64,000 nucleotides of DNA. Origin: JAHEJA01 sp965656445. GTDB lineage: Bacteria; Pseudomonadota; Alphaproteobacteria; Rhodobacterales; Rhodobacteraceae. Shown in pieces: positions 16,361 through 25,427 of the stretch. The position numbers and the translations under genes were made by a program. Numbering within the stretch: position 1 is the stretch's first letter; the number at the start of each line of letters is the position of its first letter. The DNA is taken from contig CBFHKO010000006.1 in assembly GCA_965656445.1 (NCBI GenBank), positions 47,869-111,868 on the forward strand, read 5' to 3'. The notes below the pieces were generated by a model. It ran no database searches, was not told the origin of the DNA, and worked only from the letters and a program-made list of their open reading frames with translations.

Positions 16361-17419
16361 TTAATCAGGTAACAAAAGCGACGAGTCACCGTATGAAAAG
16401 AACCTGTACCCTTTTTTTATCGCGTGATCATAGATTTCCTTGATCCGCTCTTGGCCCATGAGGGCAGAGACCAACATCATCAATGTCGATTTTGGAAGGT
16501 GGAAATTGGTCATCAACCCATCAGCCACGTGAAAGTCGAACCCTGGATAGATGAAAATATCCGTCGCTCCGCTCCATGCACCGATGTTGCCCCCATTATC
16601 GCGCGCAGCCGTTTCAATCAAACGAAGCGCAGTCGTTCCAACTGGGATGACACGGCCTCCATTTGATTGCGTGTCTTGGATGTCTTGAGCGGCTTGTTGC
16701 GAGACTTGGCCAAGTTCTGCATGCATTTTATGGCTGCGCACATCTTCGACCTTAACAGGAAGGAAGGTCCCTGCCCCAACATGCAATGTGACTTCGCTAA
16801 ACAGGACCCCTTTGGCCGCTAATCTATCCAAGAGGTCTTGGTCAAAATGCAGCGATGCAGTCGGTGCCGCGACCGATCCGGAATTTTGTGCAAAGACCGT
16901 TTGATAATCTTCTAAATCCCGTTCATCCGCTGGTCGTTTTGACGCGATATAGGGTGGCAAAGGCATAGTGCCCGCCTCTAAAAGGGCCTGATCAAAATCA
17001 TCCCCGACAAGGTTAAATTCTAACGTTGCTTGGCCGTCATCTTTGCGAATTAAGGTCGCCGTCAAATCAGAGGCAAATGTGATAACCTCCCCCTCTTTGA
17101 CCTTGCGCAATGGCTTGATCAAAGCGTCCCAAGTCCCATCGGCATTGGGCGTCAACAGGGTCACTTCAATTTTGGCGCTTCCTGTGCCGCCAACAGCTTC
17201 GGGGCGATGACGATGGCCAAACAAACGCGCAGGAATAACTTTGGTATTGTTTAACACCAAACGATCTCCAGCACGTAGAATGTCGACCAGATCATAAACC
17301 TGTCTGTCCTCAATCTGACCTTGATGCGCATACAACAGCTTTGCCGAAGGACGCGGCGACACAGGTCGCGTTGCGATCAAATCGTCAGGGAGGTCAAAGT
17401 CAAAATCGCTGAGCTGCAT
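16361..17419 (-). CDS. queA: S-adenosylmethionine:tRNA ribosyltransferase-isomerase (352 aa)
   Basis: QueA transfers and isomerises the ribosyl group of SAM onto preQ1 in tRNA, giving epoxyqueuosine. The sequence starts FDFDLPDDLIATRPVSPRPSAKLL and contains the conserved FNTKVIPARLFGHR-like block (LNNTKVIPARLFG), ASLHFDQDLLDRL, TLHVGAGTFLPVKVEDV and TNFHLPKSTLMMLVSAL. Length is typical. It follows the large AsmA-like gene by 4 bp and is probably co-transcribed with it. Confidence 0.97.
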   Translation of the reverse strand: MQLSDFDFDLPDDLIATRPVSPRPSAKLLYAHQGQIEDRQVYDLVDILRAGDRLVLNNTKVIPARLFGHRHRPEAVGGTGSAKIEVTLLTPNADGTWDALIKPLRKVKEGEVITFASDLTATLIRKDDGQATLEFNLVGDDFDQALLEAGTMPLPPYIASKRPADERDLEDYQTVFAQNSGSVAAPTASLHFDQDLLDRLAAKGVLFSEVTLHVGAGTFLPVKVEDVRSHKMHAELGQVSQQAAQDIQDTQSNGGRVIPVGTTALRLIETAARDNGGNIGAWSGATDIFIYPGFDFHVADGLMTNFHLPKSTLMMLVSALMGQERIKEIYDHAIKKGYRFFSYGDSSLLLPD

Positions 17420-17423
17420 AGGT

Positions 17424-20400
17424 CTAATCTAGTTTTGGAGCCGGTCTGCGAAAGATTTCACGGAACATGGCAGGTGTCAGAATCGAGAACGGGTTCACGC
17501 TAAAGCGGGGTTTAGCGGTATCGCCTTTGAGATTAAAGTTGAAACCAATCAAGCCTTCGCCTTTTCTGGTAAAGACCTGCCCGATACCATTCAAAAGGTA
17601 GAGCGGCGATATAACCCCTTGAAAATCAAATGATTTAGGCTTGAGATCATAATACCCGTCAACTGACAACCCCATTGACGGCCCAACAGCCGATGCTTCG
17701 CTTACGATGACTTGGCTCGGCGTCATCCGAAACCGCGCATCAATCTCAGAGAGCAACAAACCAGGGCCGTTCAATTGTTCTAATAGCCCCACAACGCTAA
17801 TCACGTTGAACAGCTCCGCCAAAACAGGGGCGTTTTGAACCTTGACCCCTGTGACGTGGAGGCGACCATCACTGACCCCCGGTTGATTGGTTGCCCCAAG
17901 CGTAAGAACCAAATCCCCGCCATTGGCTTTATCCAAAGCGCCAAGAGCCGACAAAACACGCCCTGCATTTTTCGATGTGATGATGAGATCGATGCCAGTT
18001 CTTTTGGGGGTTATGCGGCCCGCGACTTGGGCCTGGTTATTCACAAGCGCGTTAAACGTCCCATTCGGGCCGCCATTTAAGGCAAGGCTCCCTTTTACAC
18101 GGTTAAGTTCTTGGTTTTCCGCAACGATCAAACGGTCCAGATTTATATCGATGCGCTTCAACCCACCTGACCCGCTGCCCCCACTATTCTGTCGCGCCAA
18201 AAATGACGCTAAATCAACGCGCCCACCATCAATCCGCAAAACGCCATTGGGCAAAAAGGCACCCGATACATTGATGCCATTGCCCAGTTTAAATTGCGAT
18301 ATGTCCAAGCTTTGGAATTTTTGGTCTTGGGTGAAGCGGACCTTAGATTTTAGGGTTGCCCCCGAACCTGAAACATCCAGTTGCGTGATCGCCAGTTGCT
18401 TGCCAAGCCGCCCTTCTAAATCCAACTTTCCTGCGGAGCGTTTTGGCTTCACCCAGCCTACCCCATCAATTTTTAGGCGCGCTCCGACCAGATTGCTTTC
18501 AACGGAAAAAATGGGTGATGCGTCTTTTGGAAATAGAATTGCCAAAGTCGCAGGTGTCGATCCCGAAAACAATCCTGATGACAAAGGAATTGACAATGCA
18601 TCAAACACGGCTGATGAGATATCAAAGCCTGCCTTGACCGCGGGTCTCGGTGTATCAGGAGATTTCCCAATGCCTGTGGTGAATTCTCCAGTAAAGGGCA
18701 AGCCATCAAAGCGACCTGAACCGTCAATCGACAAAGAGGTGTTGTTCACAGCCAGCTCCAAGCGAGGGGCAGATAAGACGCGATCTTTAATCAGTTTGGA
18801 GGTTTTCACGTTGTTCAAGGTGGCATTAGCTGTGTATTTTATCTCTTCAGGCTTGGCACCTTTTTTGATTGGAAACTCAATGCGCGCTGATAAATCCGCT
18901 GTGCCATCTGCCAAGGTCACGGGCTGTTTGATCCGCGTCATCACGGACAATGGCTCCGCATTCAAGAGATCAACCACAGCCGTGATTGTGCCCTTGCCTG
19001 AAAAATCAACATAGGCCTGCGCAGGTTTTTGGCGCGTATCCTTGATCACGAATTGAGCATTATCAAAGGTGACATCGCCACCTTGCGCAGCTCTTACCCG
19101 AGCAGATTTAACAATGGCGGACAAGACATTGTTTGAGAGTGAAAAATACCCATTCGCGTCAGTGAGATTTGGCAAAAATTTAACAGCCTTGACAGTGGCC
19201 TCGTCAAAGGCAAAGCTGAGATCAACAAGAGGTTTGTCCTCTTGCTGGGTTCGAAAGGCAAAGGCAATATCGGAGACTGTTCCAGCGATCACATTGCGAT
19301 CCACCCACTCTCTCACTTTATCGATGAATTGGGGTTGCCAATAGTGACGGACATCCGCAACTGTTGCCCGCTCACTTTGAAGATCAAGGGCAACATCCCA
19401 GCCTGTGTTATCCGCCTCAATTTGACCAGACCCAGAAATTGCCACGTCTCTTTCCTTATCTTCAAGATAAACCTGTCCAACGCGAATGCGGAACGGATCA
19501 AAGGTCAGATCAAAATCCATAATCGCCTTTTGAAAATCGAGTGGGTTATCAAATTGCTCTGGGTTCACTTTGATATTTTGTAAGGCGAGTTGCGACACCA
19601 TCCCACTTGGCCATGCATCATCATAGGTGAGCTGCGCATAGCCTTCAGCCGTCAAAGACACATCACGGCTTTCCAAAGCGATTTCGCTAAAGTCCAAATT
19701 TGATGTCTCAGGATCAAAGGAAAAATAGGTCCGCGCCGCATCAAACGGAATAGGCTTCGCGCGTTGTGATGGCTGCAAGGCCCCTTCCCCAATTTGTAAG
19801 GTGCCGTTGAGTGGCCCCAACACGCCCTCAGGCAGAATTTCCAACCGCAAGGCCCCACTAATCGGTGCGTTTAAAACGCCGAGCCAAGACAAAGCCACCG
19901 ATTGTGTCGCGATATCACGTGATTGAATATCCTCTAGGATAATCCCAACTTCGGCGCTGTTTTCACCTATGACCGAGGAATAATTCGCCTCTAACGTTGC
20001 GACATCGCTTCCCCCTGTGAGCAAGGCCAGATCAGAGCGTAGAAAAAGCGTATCGCCATCGCGATTTGCCATAAAGCGCGCGCCATCGACGGTCCAAGAG
20101 CGATCTGTTCGGCGATCTTGGTAATTCAGTGTGATTGCTAGGATTTGCAGGGTCTCTAATTTTGACAGCTGATCTGATCCAAGCGCCGTATCCAAGCCTG
20201 AAATGGCAGAAAACACATCAGGAACCGCATCTGAGCCCGTGTCGAATTCGCCGAATTGAAACCTCAGCTTGCCATCGAGATCACGCAAAAGGGTCAGAAA
20301 CACGCCCTCAACATTAATATGCGTGGCCGCCAAAGTCCCCAACAGGGCATCCGACAAGGAAAACGCAGCATCCACGCGACCGAGTTGCAGGAAACTAGGC

Positions 20401-20711
20401 TCATCCGCCCTGTTCAATGCAACGCCTGTTAATATAATCGAGGGCTGCCACTGATCATCAACCGTGACATACGCACTTTCAAAGGACACAGTAACGTCAT
20501 CTTGAACCGCGGTTAATTCCGCCTCAAGGGGATCAAGCGCCCATTGCGGCAGCGCTACGTCTTGTCCCTTGAGAGCCAAGATAAAAAGCACCAAAGCAAT
20601 GAGCACCGTCATCACAACGATACCAACCATAGCCATAGCCGTGCGCCATAGTGCCATGAGTGCAGGCACTATTTTAGGATTGGGGGCCTTTGTTGTGTTA
20701 TTCTCGTCCAA
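17424..20711 (-). CDS. AsmA/YhdP-like protein with DUF3971 and AsmA-like C-terminal region (1095 aa)
   Basis: A very long protein with one N-terminal membrane anchor (about residues 18–50) and a beta-rich periplasmic body, ending in the AsmA-like C-terminal domain (LNGPGLLLSEIDARFRMTP… DFQGVISPLYLLNGIG). Large AsmA-family proteins such as YhdP and TamB form bridge-like grooves that carry phospholipids toward the outer membrane; that is the likely role. The long repetitive beta-strand pattern with many 'DG…' turns is what such structures show. It is divergent from bcp and coupled to queA. Confidence 0.85.
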   Translation of the reverse strand: MDENNTTKAPNPKIVPALMALWRTAMAMVGIVVMTVLIALVLFILALKGQDVALPQWALDPLEAELTAVQDDVTVSFESAYVTVDDQWQPSIILTGVALNRADEPSFLQLGRVDAAFSLSDALLGTLAATHINVEGVFLTLLRDLDGKLRFQFGEFDTGSDAVPDVFSAISGLDTALGSDQLSKLETLQILAITLNYQDRRTDRSWTVDGARFMANRDGDTLFLRSDLALLTGGSDVATLEANYSSVIGENSAEVGIILEDIQSRDIATQSVALSWLGVLNAPISGALRLEILPEGVLGPLNGTLQIGEGALQPSQRAKPIPFDAARTYFSFDPETSNLDFSEIALESRDVSLTAEGYAQLTYDDAWPSGMVSQLALQNIKVNPEQFDNPLDFQKAIMDFDLTFDPFRIRVGQVYLEDKERDVAISGSGQIEADNTGWDVALDLQSERATVADVRHYWQPQFIDKVREWVDRNVIAGTVSDIAFAFRTQQEDKPLVDLSFAFDEATVKAVKFLPNLTDANGYFSLSNNVLSAIVKSARVRAAQGGDVTFDNAQFVIKDTRQKPAQAYVDFSGKGTITAVVDLLNAEPLSVMTRIKQPVTLADGTADLSARIEFPIKKGAKPEEIKYTANATLNNVKTSKLIKDRVLSAPRLELAVNNTSLSIDGSGRFDGLPFTGEFTTGIGKSPDTPRPAVKAGFDISSAVFDALSIPLSSGLFSGSTPATLAILFPKDASPIFSVESNLVGARLKIDGVGWVKPKRSAGKLDLEGRLGKQLAITQLDVSGSGATLKSKVRFTQDQKFQSLDISQFKLGNGINVSGAFLPNGVLRIDGGRVDLASFLARQNSGGSGSGGLKRIDINLDRLIVAENQELNRVKGSLALNGGPNGTFNALVNNQAQVAGRITPKRTGIDLIITSKNAGRVLSALGALDKANGGDLVLTLGATNQPGVSDGRLHVTGVKVQNAPVLAELFNVISVVGLLEQLNGPGLLLSEIDARFRMTPSQVIVSEASAVGPSMGLSVDGYYDLKPKSFDFQGVISPLYLLNGIGQVFTRKGEGLIGFNFNLKGDTAKPRFSVNPFSILTPAMFREIFRRPAPKLD

Positions 20712-20777
20712 GCTCTTTATTCCAAGTTAACCTGCGCTAATATGGGTGATAGTGTTACACAACAACAGGAACAGGTC

Positions 20778-21239
20778 ATGTCTAAACTTTCTTACCCCGC
20801 GCCACAAGTTAATCTGCCCCGAGATGGGGGCGAAACACTCTCTTTGGCGGAACTTCGCCCGTCAAATGTGGTTTTATTCTTTTATCCCAAAGACAATACA
20901 CCGGGATGCACAAAAGAAGCCATCGGATTCAGCGAACACTTAGACGCCTTCGCCGCCGCAAATACCAAAGTCATCGGCATTTCCAAAGATAGCGTCAAAG
21001 CACATGATAAATTTGTTGCAAAACATGACCTCACTGTGCCGCTTTTGTCAGACGAAGAGAGCGATATTTGCGAACAATTTGACGTCTGGAAAGAGAAATC
21101 CATGTATGGAAAAACCTACATGGGGATTGAACGTTCAACCTTTTTGATAGATGGATCAGGCCAAGTCGTTCGTGAATGGCGCAAGGTCAAAGTTCCCGGA
21201 CATGTAGAAGAGGTCTTAGATGCAGTTAAATCGCTTTGA
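20778..21239 (+). CDS. bcp: Thioredoxin-dependent peroxiredoxin, BCP/PrxQ type (153 aa)
   Basis: A thiol peroxidase of the AhpC/TSA superfamily. The active-site segment FFYPKDNTPGCTKEA holds the peroxidatic Cys; a second Cys lies in SDICEQF and there is no PrxQ Cys five residues after the first, so the resolving Cys differs from E. coli BCP. Later conserved parts are GISKDSVKAHDKF and STFLIDGSGQV. The ATG at 20778 with AGGAACAGG before it is preferred over an upstream ATG at 20742. The stop overlaps the next gene's start by four bases. Confidence 0.93.
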   Translation: MSKLSYPAPQVNLPRDGGETLSLAELRPSNVVLFFYPKDNTPGCTKEAIGFSEHLDAFAAANTKVIGISKDSVKAHDKFVAKHDLTVPLLSDEESDICEQFDVWKEKSMYGKTYMGIERSTFLIDGSGQVVREWRKVKVPGHVEEVLDAVKSL

Positions 21240-22072
21240 GCACAAAAACTTTGACAGAAATGGCAACCGACGTGTTGCAAACAGCGGACGGGCGGGAAAA
21301 AACCGCCCTTTCCAAACACTATGCAGAAATCTGGTTCGCGGCGCGCGACGCAAATGATCGCATTCCCGTTGGAACGGCCTCTCCACCGGATCAACCTGCG
21401 CACCCTGCTAAACCTGATCTCCTGTCCCCCCGCGATGTTCCAAAACGCAAACCCGGCACTGCAAAAGGTCGGATTGCTCTTCTTCATGCGGTTGCTCATA
21501 TTGAATTGAACGCAGTTGATTTGCACTGGGATATCATTGCGCGCTTTGGTCATATTCAGATGCCAATTGGATTTTATGATGACTGGGTGAAATCCGCCGC
21601 CGAAGAAAGCAAGCATTATAACCTTATGTGTGATTGTCTTGAGGACATGGGAAGCTTTTACGGAGACTTACCCGCGCATGCAGGAATGTGGCGCGCCGCA
21701 GAAGATACAGCACATGATTTCCTTGGTCGCTTGGCCGTTGTCCCCATGGTGCTAGAGGCGCGCGGATTGGACGTCACACCGGGTATGATCACGCTCTTTG
21801 AAAAGGCTGGCGCAACGGATGCGGTAGATGCGCTCAAAATCATCTATGCCGAAGAAGTGGCTCATGTGGCCTATGGATCAAAATGGTTCAATTTCTTGTG
21901 TGGGCGCGATAATTTGGACCCAAAAGATGTGTTTCATGATCTCGTGCGCAAATATTTCAAAGGTGGTTTAAAGCCTCCCTTTAACGAAGAAAAACGCGCG
22001 GATGCAGGACTTCCACCCGATTTTTATTGGCCGCTTGCGGATCAAATGGGCGTCAAATTACCCTCAGACTGA
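21236..22072 (+). CDS. DUF455 ferritin-like protein (278 aa)
   Basis: A ferritin-like helical-bundle protein of the DUF455 family, with paired metal-ligand helices: AVAHIELNAVDLHWD, EESKHYNLM and, in the second half, EEVAHVAYG. The family's role is unknown; it resembles diiron proteins such as MiaE. The start is a TTG overlapping the bcp stop (TTGA); an ATG at 21260 is a possible alternative. Coupling to a peroxiredoxin suggests an oxidative-stress or metal link. Confidence 0.88.
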   Translation: MSTKTLTEMATDVLQTADGREKTALSKHYAEIWFAARDANDRIPVGTASPPDQPAHPAKPDLLSPRDVPKRKPGTAKGRIALLHAVAHIELNAVDLHWDIIARFGHIQMPIGFYDDWVKSAAEESKHYNLMCDCLEDMGSFYGDLPAHAGMWRAAEDTAHDFLGRLAVVPMVLEARGLDVTPGMITLFEKAGATDAVDALKIIYAEEVAHVAYGSKWFNFLCGRDNLDPKDVFHDLVRKYFKGGLKPPFNEEKRADAGLPPDFYWPLADQMGVKLPSD

Positions 22073-22184
22073 GCAAAATAGGCGAAAATCAACCCAGTTT
22101 AGGGGGAACTGAGCAAAAAATGTTGCATCACTGACGCGGCCCCGTTAACCCATTCTTTAGCAACAAAAACAAGGGAATGGGGCT

Positions 22185-23498
22185 GTGCGGACAAAAATTG
22201 CGACGAAACTGGATGCAATGCTTTCAGGGATGTTTCCCGAACGCCGTGTCTTTTTGCGCTCTGACGATGACACCCGCTACATTCGTTTACGCCCCACAAC
22301 TCAAGGATTAATCTTTTCAACCTTGGCCGTTCTTTTGGCGTGGTCTATTATTGCCACGGCAATTTTGCTGATGGACTCTATTGGCGCTGGAAACTTTAGA
22401 GAACAAGCAAAGCGTGATCAAGAAACCTATCAGCTTCGCCTGCGCCTCATGGCAGAAGAGCGCGATGCCCGCGCCGAAGAAGCGGCCATGGCACAACAGA
22501 GATTTGCGCAGGCGGTTGAACAAGTCTCGGATATGCAAGCTGAATTGTTAAAATCAGAAATGCGCGGACTTGAATTGCGCACGGGCCTCGATGTTGTCCA
22601 GACAAATCTTGTGAACGCTTTGAAATCCAAAAGCTCGGCCGAGGATGAAATGGACCAGCTGAAGCTGGCGTTAGATGATCCAGACGCCGCCTTTGCAACG
22701 CCTGCGAATGAAGTCGCGCAATCAGAAACAGTCGCCTTTTTAACGCAAGCCCTAAGTGAAACGGCGCAAGAACGCGACATGTCGCTTATCGCGGCACAAT
22801 CTGCCTTGGAAGAAGCGCGCAGTGCAGAGATGGACATGCGTTTGATGCAAGAACGCAATGAGCAAATCTTTCGCAAAGTCGAAGAAGCTATGGTCGTCTC
22901 AATCAAACCTCTGGAAACCATGTTCAAAAAAGCAGGCGTTAACCCCGACAGCCTCTTGAGCACGGTACGTCAGGGATACTCTGGCCTTGGCGGACCATCC
23001 TTGAGCAAGACGCAAACAGGTGTTTCCCTAAGTGCAGAAGAAGCGCGTGCGATTGGTTTGCTGAACAAACTGGATGATCTGAACGTCTATAGAATAGCGG
23101 CACAGAAACTTCCTGTGGGCTACCCTGTCAAAGGAAACTTCCGCTTTACATCTGGATACGGCAAGCGTTGGGGTCGTATGCATCGCGGCACTGATTTCGC
23201 CGCCAAACATGGCACTCCCATCTATTCAACAGGCGAAGGCGTCGTTGTTCATGCAGGATGGGGATCTGGATATGGCCGCCTTGTGAAGATCAAACATGAA
23301 TTTGGATTTGAAACCCGCTACGCCCATTTGTCGCGCATTCGCGTAAAAGTTGGACAAAAGGTCTCGCGCGGGCAAAGAATTGGTGATATGGGGAATACTG
23401 GACGCTCGACTGGTACCCATCTTCACTATGAAGTCCGTATCAACGGCAAAGACCTAAACCCAATGACTTATATCAAGGCTGCAAAAGATGTTTTCTAA
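22185..23498 (+). CDS. M23 metallopeptidase with N-terminal DUF5930 region, bitopic membrane protein (437 aa)
   Basis: The N-terminal cytoplasmic segment (about 45 residues) is followed by a membrane helix (about 46–66), a long coiled coil rich in Glu/Ala/Arg (about 75–235), a linker and a C-terminal LytM/M23 domain. In that domain HRGTDFAA and HLHYEVR hold the zinc ligands; the intact set suggests active endopeptidase cutting peptidoglycan cross-bridges. The start is a GTG. The 3' end overlaps the bactofilin gene by 11 bp. Linked bitopic M23 proteins and bactofilins are known to shape cells in other alphaproteobacteria, so this pair likely does so here. Confidence 0.9.
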   Translation: MRTKIATKLDAMLSGMFPERRVFLRSDDDTRYIRLRPTTQGLIFSTLAVLLAWSIIATAILLMDSIGAGNFREQAKRDQETYQLRLRLMAEERDARAEEAAMAQQRFAQAVEQVSDMQAELLKSEMRGLELRTGLDVVQTNLVNALKSKSSAEDEMDQLKLALDDPDAAFATPANEVAQSETVAFLTQALSETAQERDMSLIAAQSALEEARSAEMDMRLMQERNEQIFRKVEEAMVVSIKPLETMFKKAGVNPDSLLSTVRQGYSGLGGPSLSKTQTGVSLSAEEARAIGLLNKLDDLNVYRIAAQKLPVGYPVKGNFRFTSGYGKRWGRMHRGTDFAAKHGTPIYSTGEGVVVHAGWGSGYGRLVKIKHEFGFETRYAHLSRIRVKVGQKVSRGQRIGDMGNTGRSTGTHLHYEVRINGKDLNPMTYIKAAKDVF

Positions 23499-24000
23499 AA
23501 GCAAAATCAACGAACCCGCTTCCAAAGACACAGATGCTGCGACGCCAGCTGCCCCTGCCGCAGCCAAGCCAGCAGCAACGAATGACTTTGTTTCTTCGAC
23601 ACCCAAGGCCAAGCCACCGGCGTCTATTTTGTCAACTGATTTGCACATCACAGGCAACATCAAGACAACAGGCGACATCCAAGTCGAAGGCACAGTCGAA
23701 GGCGACATTCGCGCGCATCTTTTAACAATTGGTGAAACTGCAACCATCAAAGGCGAAGTGATTGCCGATGACGTTGTGATCAACGGCCGCATCATCGGCC
23801 GCGTTCGCGGATTGAAAGTCCGCCTTACCGCGACTGCGCGTGTTGAAGGTGACATCATCCACAAAACGATCGCTATCGAATCAGGTGCCCATTTCGAAGG
23901 CTCTGTTCAGCGCCAAGACGATCCATTGAGCGCGGGCTCAAAACCAGCTGCGGCACCTGCCAAAGCGGCTCCAGCGAAGGCGGCACCTGCGGCCAAGTAA
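23488..24000 (+). CDS. Bactofilin (170 aa)
   Basis: A bactofilin: a disordered Ala/Pro/Lys-rich N-terminus (about 1–45), a right-handed beta-helix core (about 48–145) with the repeating pattern STDLHITGNIKTTGDIQVEG … GEVIADDVVINGRIIG, and a disordered C-terminus with AAPAKAAPAKAAPA repeats. Bactofilins polymerise without nucleotide on the membrane and localise cell-wall enzymes. It overlaps the M23 gene, supporting a shared cell-shape role. Confidence 0.95.
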   Translation: MFSKSKINEPASKDTDAATPAAPAAAKPAATNDFVSSTPKAKPPASILSTDLHITGNIKTTGDIQVEGTVEGDIRAHLLTIGETATIKGEVIADDVVINGRIIGRVRGLKVRLTATARVEGDIIHKTIAIESGAHFEGSVQRQDDPLSAGSKPAAAPAKAAPAKAAPAAK

Positions 24001-24025
24001 CTCAATGTTGGTATGACACTCTGTG

Positions 24026-24056
24026 ATGCGGCTCCTTTGGGCCGCATTATTTTTTT
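24026..24056 (+). terminator. Intrinsic terminator of the M23–bactofilin operon
   Basis: ATGCGGC (24026–24032), an 8-nt loop and GCCGCAT (24041–24047) are followed by TATTTTTTT. It overlaps the stop codon of the convergent thioesterase. Confidence 0.85.
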
Positions 24057-24469
24057 GGAGGAATGGAATAGGTCATTGACGCACGCGCAACCGGCGCGTG
24101 CCCTCCGTCAGAATACATCAACACATCCCCAATCGCCAAAACACGGCCCAATTTCAACAGACGGCACTGTGCAATCAAGTCCTTGCCAGCAGCGGGTTTG
24201 CGCATGAAATCAATGGATCCATTCGTTGTCACAGCCAAAGCTTCGCGCCCGATCATTGACAGCACAGCCATGTAAATCGCACAATCGGCCAAAGCAAACA
24301 TGGACGGGCCAGACACTGTTCCACCGGGCCTCAAATGTCGCTCTTGCACCTTGAGACGTACCGTCACTTCCATCTCTTTGAGGTCCTCTATGACAAAATC
24401 ATCTTTGACCTGAGGGAAAACTTCGGTCAAAAACTCAGATAACTCGGCTTTAGTGAAACACAATGGCAT
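24047..24469 (-). CDS. PaaI-type hotdog thioesterase (140 aa)
   Basis: A hotdog-fold acyl-CoA thioesterase: HLRPGGTVSGPSMFALADCAIYMAVLS is the central helix with the catalytic-face Asp, followed by the beta strands TTNGSIDFMRKPAAGKDL. PaaI-family enzymes hydrolyse aryl- or acyl-CoA. The ATG at 24469 with GAGGGG upstream is preferred over one at 24568, which would run into the divergent gene. It is divergent from the enoyl-CoA hydratase 57 bp away, so both probably share a control region. Confidence 0.88.
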   Translation of the reverse strand: MPLCFTKAELSEFLTEVFPQVKDDFVIEDLKEMEVTVRLKVQERHLRPGGTVSGPSMFALADCAIYMAVLSMIGREALAVTTNGSIDFMRKPAAGKDLIAQCRLLKLGRVLAIGDVLMYSDGGHAPVARASMTYSIPPKK

Positions 24470-24526
24470 ATGCGACCCCTCTGTTTGATCCCCAACATGG
24501 TTCGACATTTCTAACAGGAGAGCAAG

Positions 24527-25312
24527 ATGACAATTTTGGAACGTAACGACAGCAATGGGATTGCGCATCTCAATTTGAACGCACCCGAAAAATTAAACGC
24601 GCTCTCCGATGAAATGCTTGCCGCGCTACAAGGCGAGTTTGAAAACCTCATGAACGACAGCTCAGTGCGCGCTATTATCCTCTCAGGGTCTGGGAAAGCC
24701 TTTTGTGCAGGTCATGATTTGAAACAAATGACAGCAGGCCGCCAAGCTGAGGATGGCGGCAAAGCCTATTTCAAAGATTTGTTCGATCGCTGCGCCACGA
24801 TGATGACAACGATCAAGAAGCTCCCCCAACCTGTCATCGCTCAGGTCCACGGCATTGCAACCGCCGCTGGATGCCAGTTGGTGGCAAGCTGTGATATGGC
24901 CGTTGCCGCCGAAGGGACAAGATTTGGGGTAAATGGGGTAAACATCGGCTTGTTTTGCTCCACGCCCATGGTCGCCCTCAGCCGCAATATCCCCCGAAAG
25001 CAAGCGTTTGAAATGCTCAGCACGGGTCAGTTTATTGATGCAGGACGTGCGTTAGATTTGGGATTGATCAATCGCGTTGTTCCCCAAGACGACTTGGCGA
25101 CATCGACGCAAGCCTTGGCACAAATGGTAGCCGATAAGCTCAGTGCCGCTGTCAAAATCGGTAAGGAAGCGTTTTATGGGCAAATCGAAATGTCGGTGGA
25201 GCAGGCTTATGACTATACGGGCGATGTCATGGTGCAAAACATGATGTATCGCGATACCGAAGAAGGAATTGCCGCCTTTTTGGAAAAACGCGATCCTGAT
25301 TGGAAGGTTTGA
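24527..25312 (+). CDS. Enoyl-CoA hydratase/isomerase family protein, ECHDC3-like (261 aa)
   Basis: A full crotonase-family protein: KAFCAGHDLKQM is the CoA-binding strand, VIAQVHGIATAAGCQLVASCDMA the oxyanion region and GVNIGLFCSTPMVALSRNI the active-site helix. The position of the second catalytic Glu (as in rat hydratase) is occupied by a CST stretch, as in ECHDC3-like members, so hydratase activity is not assured. It is different from the CaiD-like protein at the left edge. The substrate is unknown. Ribosome site AGGAGAGC precedes the ATG. Confidence 0.88.
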   Translation: MTILERNDSNGIAHLNLNAPEKLNALSDEMLAALQGEFENLMNDSSVRAIILSGSGKAFCAGHDLKQMTAGRQAEDGGKAYFKDLFDRCATMMTTIKKLPQPVIAQVHGIATAAGCQLVASCDMAVAAEGTRFGVNGVNIGLFCSTPMVALSRNIPRKQAFEMLSTGQFIDAGRALDLGLINRVVPQDDLATSTQALAQMVADKLSAAVKIGKEAFYGQIEMSVEQAYDYTGDVMVQNMMYRDTEEGIAAFLEKRDPDWKV

Positions 25313-25321
25313 GGGGGTCTT

Positions 25322-25383
25322 AGGGGGCTGCTGCCCCCTCTGCTGACGCATTCACCCCTGCGGATATTTTTGAAAAGAAGAAG
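25322..25383 (+). terminator. Gene-end hairpin plus 3'-end motif copy
   Basis: AGGGGGC, loop TGCT, GCCCCCT (25322–25339), then after a spacer GCGGATATTTTTGAAAAGAA plus GAAG (25360–25383). This shows the motif in its usual place, downstream of a gene and its hairpin and in the gene's orientation. Confidence 0.5.
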
Positions 25384-25427
25384 CCTTGAGGGGTTTTCAT
25401 TATCACAGTTTTCGCTAGATGAAGGTC

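Noticed and set aside
17887..19014. A 375-codon open frame antisense to the AsmA-like gene
   Set aside because: It mirrors the codon pattern of the AsmA-like gene, has no ribosome site and no recognisable domain.
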